DNA from: Solicoccozyma terricola
Lineage: Eukaryota; Basidiomycota; Tremellomycetes; Filobasidiales; Piskurozymaceae
Reading direction: 5' to 3'
Assembly (NCBI GenBank): GCA_001600875.1
Contig: BCLD01000011.1
Span: forward strand, 801,099-865,098
DNA length: 64,000 bases
A program made the position numbers and the translations under genes. The notes under the pieces were generated by a model that had not been told where the DNA came from, searched no databases, and saw nothing but the letters and a program-made list of their open reading frames with translations. Below are positions 59,490 to 64,000 of this stretch, piece by piece; position 1 is the first letter of the stretch, and every line of letters starts with the position of its first letter.

Positions 59490-60576
59490 CTACTCATTCG
59501 GATTCTGAGCTGTAAACAATTCGTGATCAACGTCTAGGAGAAACTCATTCTGGAAAAGGACGCCGATGTATTGTCCGAATACAGTGATGGTTTCAGCAGA
59601 CCATGGATGTTGAGGTGGAAGGATAAGACGTCTGACAAAGTATGTTCCGTACCTGTGGACAACCGGTTTAAATGATTGAGTGTTTCGAAAAACGGGGGAG
59701 GAACGTAGGACTGACACTTACAACTCGATCACCGACCAACCAAATTCCCTATACAAAGTTTGAATTGGCTTATTACGATTCGGGTAAACTTTCCAAAACT
59801 TGACATTGAGAGGAGTCAAGTGAGGTAAGATATGAATCACGTATGCGTCATTCCTTTTGATGTTGACCGCCATTTCTTCGGTGTTGCCTTTAAATCCTAA
59901 TTTCTCGATACATTCCACCAACTTGTCAATCTCCCATCCACCTACCATATCGCAACTCTGCCAGAGACAATGTAGGATATGATCTGCTTCCTCTACATGG
60001 GTGATGTGAGCGAGTAATGAGAGAAGTGTGTATGGATCGGCATGAAAATCGGTAGCGAGACTGATGAGTGGTTTGAGTTGGAGCCAAAATGAGAATGGAT
60101 TCGGTTTCTTTTGGATTTGATCGATTAGTTTGAGGATGGATGGAAGTGGAATGTTTCTAGGACCGAGTTCTTCACGAAGTTGCCTGAGGTTTGGAAGAAC
60201 GGGAAAAGTCAGATTTGGCGTATTCACTTATCGATGTTTTTTTTAAGTATAGTATGGAAACGCCTCACCAAATCACTTTATAGAAACATACCGCCATCTT
60301 ACTCTGAGACTCATCTCTGAGAACTAACATCTGAGCCAACACCCAAAGAAGTTGAGTATTAATCTCACGAGGTACTGGCATGAATACATCCAAGAAAATA
60401 ATCCCAGATGTCCATTTAACAATCTCATCCAATGTTTCTTCGTTCAACGCGACGTTAATCGAGGTGATAGCATCGAGAGTTGTGTCTTGTACGAATTCAG
60501 GTCGAGCGAATGAGGGAAGTTGTGTGTATAATTGTCGATATTGCGTTGCGAGATCGTTTGTGGGATTGGAATTCAT
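59490..60576 (-). CDS. Unrecognised helical protein
   Basis: Not recognised. ATG 60576 (MNSNPTNDLATQYRQLYTQL), exon 1 to about 60293; further exons give QLREELGPRNIPLPSILKLI, LKPLISLATDFHADPYTLLS and HCLWQSCDMVGGWEIDKLVE, and the last exon YGTYFVRRLILPPQHPW with stop at 59490. About 330 residues, mainly helical with repeated Leu patterns, like an ARM/HEAT-style fold, but this is only a visual impression. Reading frame is continuous across two to three short introns. An upstream in-frame ATG at 60684 is probably leader. Confidence 0.65.
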
Positions 60577-61317
60577 GTTTTGTTGAATGGTGGTTGTTGG
60601 TGTTGTTGGTAGAAAAAGATGAAGGGGTTGGGAGTAGAGGGGTGGGTCTGTCTTCCGTGGGCGAACCTGTTCAGGACAAGACACGACTTGTTGTCACATA
60701 AAGACGACGACGACGACAACGACGACAACAACAACAACAACAACAACAACAATAGCGCCAGTCCTCCCTATCCCGTAAGCTACCCTCATCACCCTCATCT
60801 CGCTGCTAATATTACTTCAGTCCGCTACCTATGTAATTTGATCATGTCCTGTTTGCCACCTAATTGATTCTCCGGGTAGGATATGAAAGTGGTATTACTG
60901 AGACTACTGTTGGTAATGGCCGGTCACTGCTCACTGACCCGGTGTCCCCCCTCCCCCCTCCCCCCCTCCCCACTCCCCGCGCAACAATGAGATGGATGCA
61001 ACGGTGAAACACTTTGTGAAATGCATTGTTGTACGTTGAATAAACCTGAAACGCGTCCCTCCCCTCCCCTCCCCTCCACTCCCCTCCACTCCGCGGCAAA
61101 GGGTCCCTTTGAACAAGCTCATGTTGGGTGATCATCTACATACGGATAGGGTAAGGGTAGGGATGTAAACAGAACAAGATATATCACCACCACCACCACC
61201 CTCCTTTTCACAACATCGTACACATCAACAAGCTTCAATCCCATACCCCCTCCACCGTACCGTCAAGAACCACCACAGACCACCCCCTCCCTCCCCCCCC
61301 CCTCCCCCTGCTCCATC
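60577..61317. other. Divergent intergenic region with microsatellites
   Basis: 740 nt. It holds a CAA/CGA trinucleotide repeat (about 60705-60753) and C-rich CCCCTCC blocks near 60950-61085. No gene is supported. Confidence 0.6.
60705..60753. repeat. CGA/CAA trinucleotide repeat
   Basis: Tandem CGA units grading into about ten perfect CAA units. Confidence 0.9.
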
Positions 61318-63429
61318 ATGTTCCGTCGACATTTCCTTTCCAAACGTCCCACTTCCCCACGTCGTCGTTCATCAGAACGAGAAAGAGCGAATACGACCAC
61401 TCCAACGAGTCAGAAACTACCATGGCCACTTGATGCTATTAGAGGGAGTATGGATACAATGAGGAGTAGTGGAGAAGGTAGGGATGTACCTGATCATGCG
61501 TATTCGCCATTGGTGAGTCTTTTTTTTTTTTCAACCCTTTGTACCCCGTCGGATCGACCGGGTTGTTCAAGACGTTTTGGTTTGAAAAGAGACTGATTGA
61601 CGAACAATGTCGGTGTATGCCGTGTGTGTGTCTGTTACATACGAGTTTAGTTTACATCAGGTCTTCATCCTTCTCATCTTTCACCCATTTCTCCAACTCG
61701 ACCTTCTATATCACGAGAGAAACCAACAAGACCACAACGACCATCTCGTTCTAATACACCGACTTCTACCACTCAAAGTTACACACCGATACTTGGTGAT
61801 GTAACTTTGTCTCAAACATCTTCGACGGGTGGTGGTGGTCTAACTTCTATCGGATCTCCATCTAACATCCCCATCCCCAAACCCAACCCCACCCCCACCA
61901 TCTCCCAACAACCGCAACCGCAACTGCAACCGCAACCTACCTCCAACCCCGTTCATATCCCATCGGAACCAGTCAGGTTCGGTACAAAACATCAACAACA
62001 AAGAGCTAGGAAACGTAGATCATCATGTGGTGTAGTCTCTCAAGTGAAAAATGGTTCTTCATCTCTTGGTTCTCCCGGGACATTGAGAATTAAAGAGAGA
62101 GAGAGGGAGAGGGAGAGGGAGTTGGAAAGGGAAAGGGATGAAGGGATGGGGGATAAGGAATGGAGTGGATGGGAAAGTGGGGTTTGGATGATGTCAGAGA
62201 TGGAAGGAGTTTGTGAGTATGGACAGAGGTGAGTTGGGGTGGGGTTATATGAAAAAACAAACCTTGCTATTGGATTTCCCTAATTTTCATCCATCTCTAC
62301 ACGACTCGATAGTTCACCTTTAGAGGAGGTGATGACTGTGACTTGTGATATTCCTACGTCACCATCGTATCTTCCAACTCATACCCGGTCCGATGTACTA
62401 CCCATTCCATCATCGAGAAACACTCACGATTTTGATTCACCAATCAAGAAGAAACAATCACTCACAAAGTCAGCTTCAAGTCCCTCCCTTCCATTCCGAC
62501 TTAAATCGTTATTATCAAGATCGAATTCAACACTCATTCGTAATTCTAAAGATGAAACGGAAACGGAAGAGATATTATTGGAAGAAATAATAATCATTGA
62601 GAGGAAATCAACAGCTTTAGAAAATCCAACTCCAACATATAGATCTTCTATTGATAATGTTCGTGGTCAAAGTGTTGATTTGGAGAGGTTGAATAGACGA
62701 TTAGAATTGGAGAGGAATTTATCGACAAGATCATCGTTTGGTCCTTTGGTTAGGACTCGATTAGAACTTTTGGATAATAGAAAGGTCGAATCGTTATCCC
62801 CATTGAGGCCGATGAGTAGGTCGAGTATGTCTAATGGAAGACTGTCCGTTACTCCTTTGAAGCAGATTCAGAAAAAGGAGGATGAAAGTATGGATGTGAT
62901 GGATGAGATCACGTCGATGGCTTCGATGTGTACAACGCCACCATCTGTAGGCTTCGATCAACAACAGTCGTCGTCGTCGTCGTCGTCACCTATATCTCCA
63001 ACGAGCTCGGTGAGGACGTTTGGACATCATATGACTTCTCGAGTTGCAAGCACACCTCCGTCCGCATCCACGCCGACTTTCAAATTGACTCGACCTGAAG
63101 AGACGGTGGATGATATGGATGACGATTCAATCGTCCCACCGCAATGCACATATCAAGACGAGCAAAACTTCCCTGCTCGACTACGTACACAATCCGGAGC
63201 GTTCGAATACCAGACGTTCGAATCAGGTATGGAAGAAGAGGATTCTATTGAGATTCGCAAGCAGGTATCGAGGCGTGCTTTGAGGGACGAAAAGGTCACT
63301 GGATCTCCTGCTAGCATCATCAAGAAGACGAGAGCTCGTCCAGAATCAGGCTTAATGCCTCTTCAACTCGGTAATCGATCTCCACTCAGCGATAAGAGTA
63401 ACCGTGGATCGCAAATGTCTTTGATGACA

Positions 63430-63460
<31 letters not shown>

Positions 63461-63699
63461 CGCCACCACGGAGCGCTGGTATCAAGATCCCAACCAAATA
63501 CTCTCCGTATCATCTCTCGCCACCTGCGCCTTTGAAGATCGGAACAAGGAAGGTGTCCACGTCGTCGTTGGCGTCATCGACGAGGGGTTCTGAAGCGATG
63601 ATGAGAATTGCGAGACCAGAGGAGAGTCGTATGGTGGATTGGGGACTGGATGATGAGTTTGCGAGTCTGGAGATTGCTACGGATTTTGGTGACGAGTAG
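61318..63699 (+). CDS. Serine-rich disordered protein
   Basis: Not recognised. Three exons: 61318-61512 (MFRRHFLSKRPTSPRRRSSE...HAYSPL), about 61652-62231 (SGLHPSHLSPISPTRPSISR...CEYGQR), and about 62312-63699 (PLEEVMTVTCDIPTSPS...TDFGDE). About 720 residues. Contains an RE dipeptide run (KEREREREREL), SSSSSS and Thr12 tracts, a short helix EILLEEIIIIERKSTALEN, and many SP/TP sites such as SPLRPMSRSS, suggesting a phosphorylated regulatory protein. C-terminus DWGLDDEFASLEIATDFG is conserved-looking. No domain assigned. Confidence 0.7.
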
Positions 63700-64000
63700 G
63701 GGAATTGCTATTAGTTCCGTTAGATTACGATCGGAGGGTGGGTGGGTGGATGGATTATGATCGCCTGGAGCGGAGGATGTGGTAGGCTATTACGACGGTC
63801 TCCTCTGAATTTTATGATATATATATATATCAAGACCTGATGTGCCGTTCTCCGACTCGCATTCTATGATACACTATTTACAAGGAGAGATTTCTTTATG
63901 TCGAGCTGCAGAGCGGGGTGGGGCGTTATGATATTGAACAACGACGGACACGGTGATACCGGAGATTTTTTTGCTTATATATATAACTGAACACTTGAGG
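63700..64000. other. Right-edge 3' region
   Basis: Downstream of the serine-rich gene; has GGGTGGGTGGG and ATATATATAT simple sequences. No gene is recognised. Confidence 0.6.

Overview
The window looks like nuclear DNA of a basidiomycete yeast, most likely a tremellomycete (Cryptococcus/Kwoniella-like). This is inferred from gene content, from many short GT-AG introns (about 35-150 nt) interrupting nearly every gene, from compact alternating-strand packing, and from serine/proline/acidic low-complexity segments. There are no bacterial-style operons. I saw no transposon, CRISPR array, rRNA or convincing tRNA gene. Two assembly gaps are present: 125 N at 21682-21806 inside a CATC microsatellite, and 970 N at 36141-37110 inside a ribonucleotide reductase gene.

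Left part (1-24.8 kb): an NAD-dependent epimerase-like protein (minus), an EFM/METTL21-type protein-lysine methyltransferase (minus), a TMEM41/VTT-domain membrane protein (plus), two small unrecognised genes, a Nha1-type Na+/H+ antiporter (plus), a secreted type-B carboxylesterase (plus), an F-box/WD40 protein (minus), a VHS-GAT (GGA-like) trafficking adaptor (plus), an unrecognised protein (minus), a microsatellite with a gap, an unrecognised protein (plus) and a membrane-anchored alpha/beta hydrolase (minus).

Middle (26-39 kb): ribosome biogenesis factor RPF1, a MAPEG-family membrane protein, a large disordered unrecognised protein (minus), a bacterial-type peptidyl-tRNA hydrolase and the small subunit of class I ribonucleotide reductase (minus, broken by the gap, with a 23-nt minisatellite in an intron). 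A 2-kb divergent intergenic region follows, rich in polypurine/polypyrimidine runs.

Right part (39.8-64 kb): a multi-membrane-span hybrid histidine kinase with a C-terminal receiver, a forkhead transcription factor with an apparent frameshift inside its DNA-binding domain, 5-formyltetrahydrofolate cyclo-ligase, TRAPPC13, U1-70K with an RGG-rich tail, the heme A pathway farnesyltransferase COX10, the MutY-type DNA glycosylase, a small mitochondrial-type repeat protein, an unrecognised minus-strand protein and a serine-rich disordered protein.

The genes are mostly housekeeping and unrelated to each other. I see no biosynthetic or defence cluster. Spliced genes are given as the full ATG-to-stop span; exon joints were deduced by reading-frame continuity, family similarity and GT/AG sites, so individual joints may be a few bases off. 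The most notable points are the forkhead frameshift, the two-family 23-nt minisatellite in the RNR2 intron, the long poly-C tracts used as splice-site pyrimidine tracts, and the RGG tail on U1-70K.
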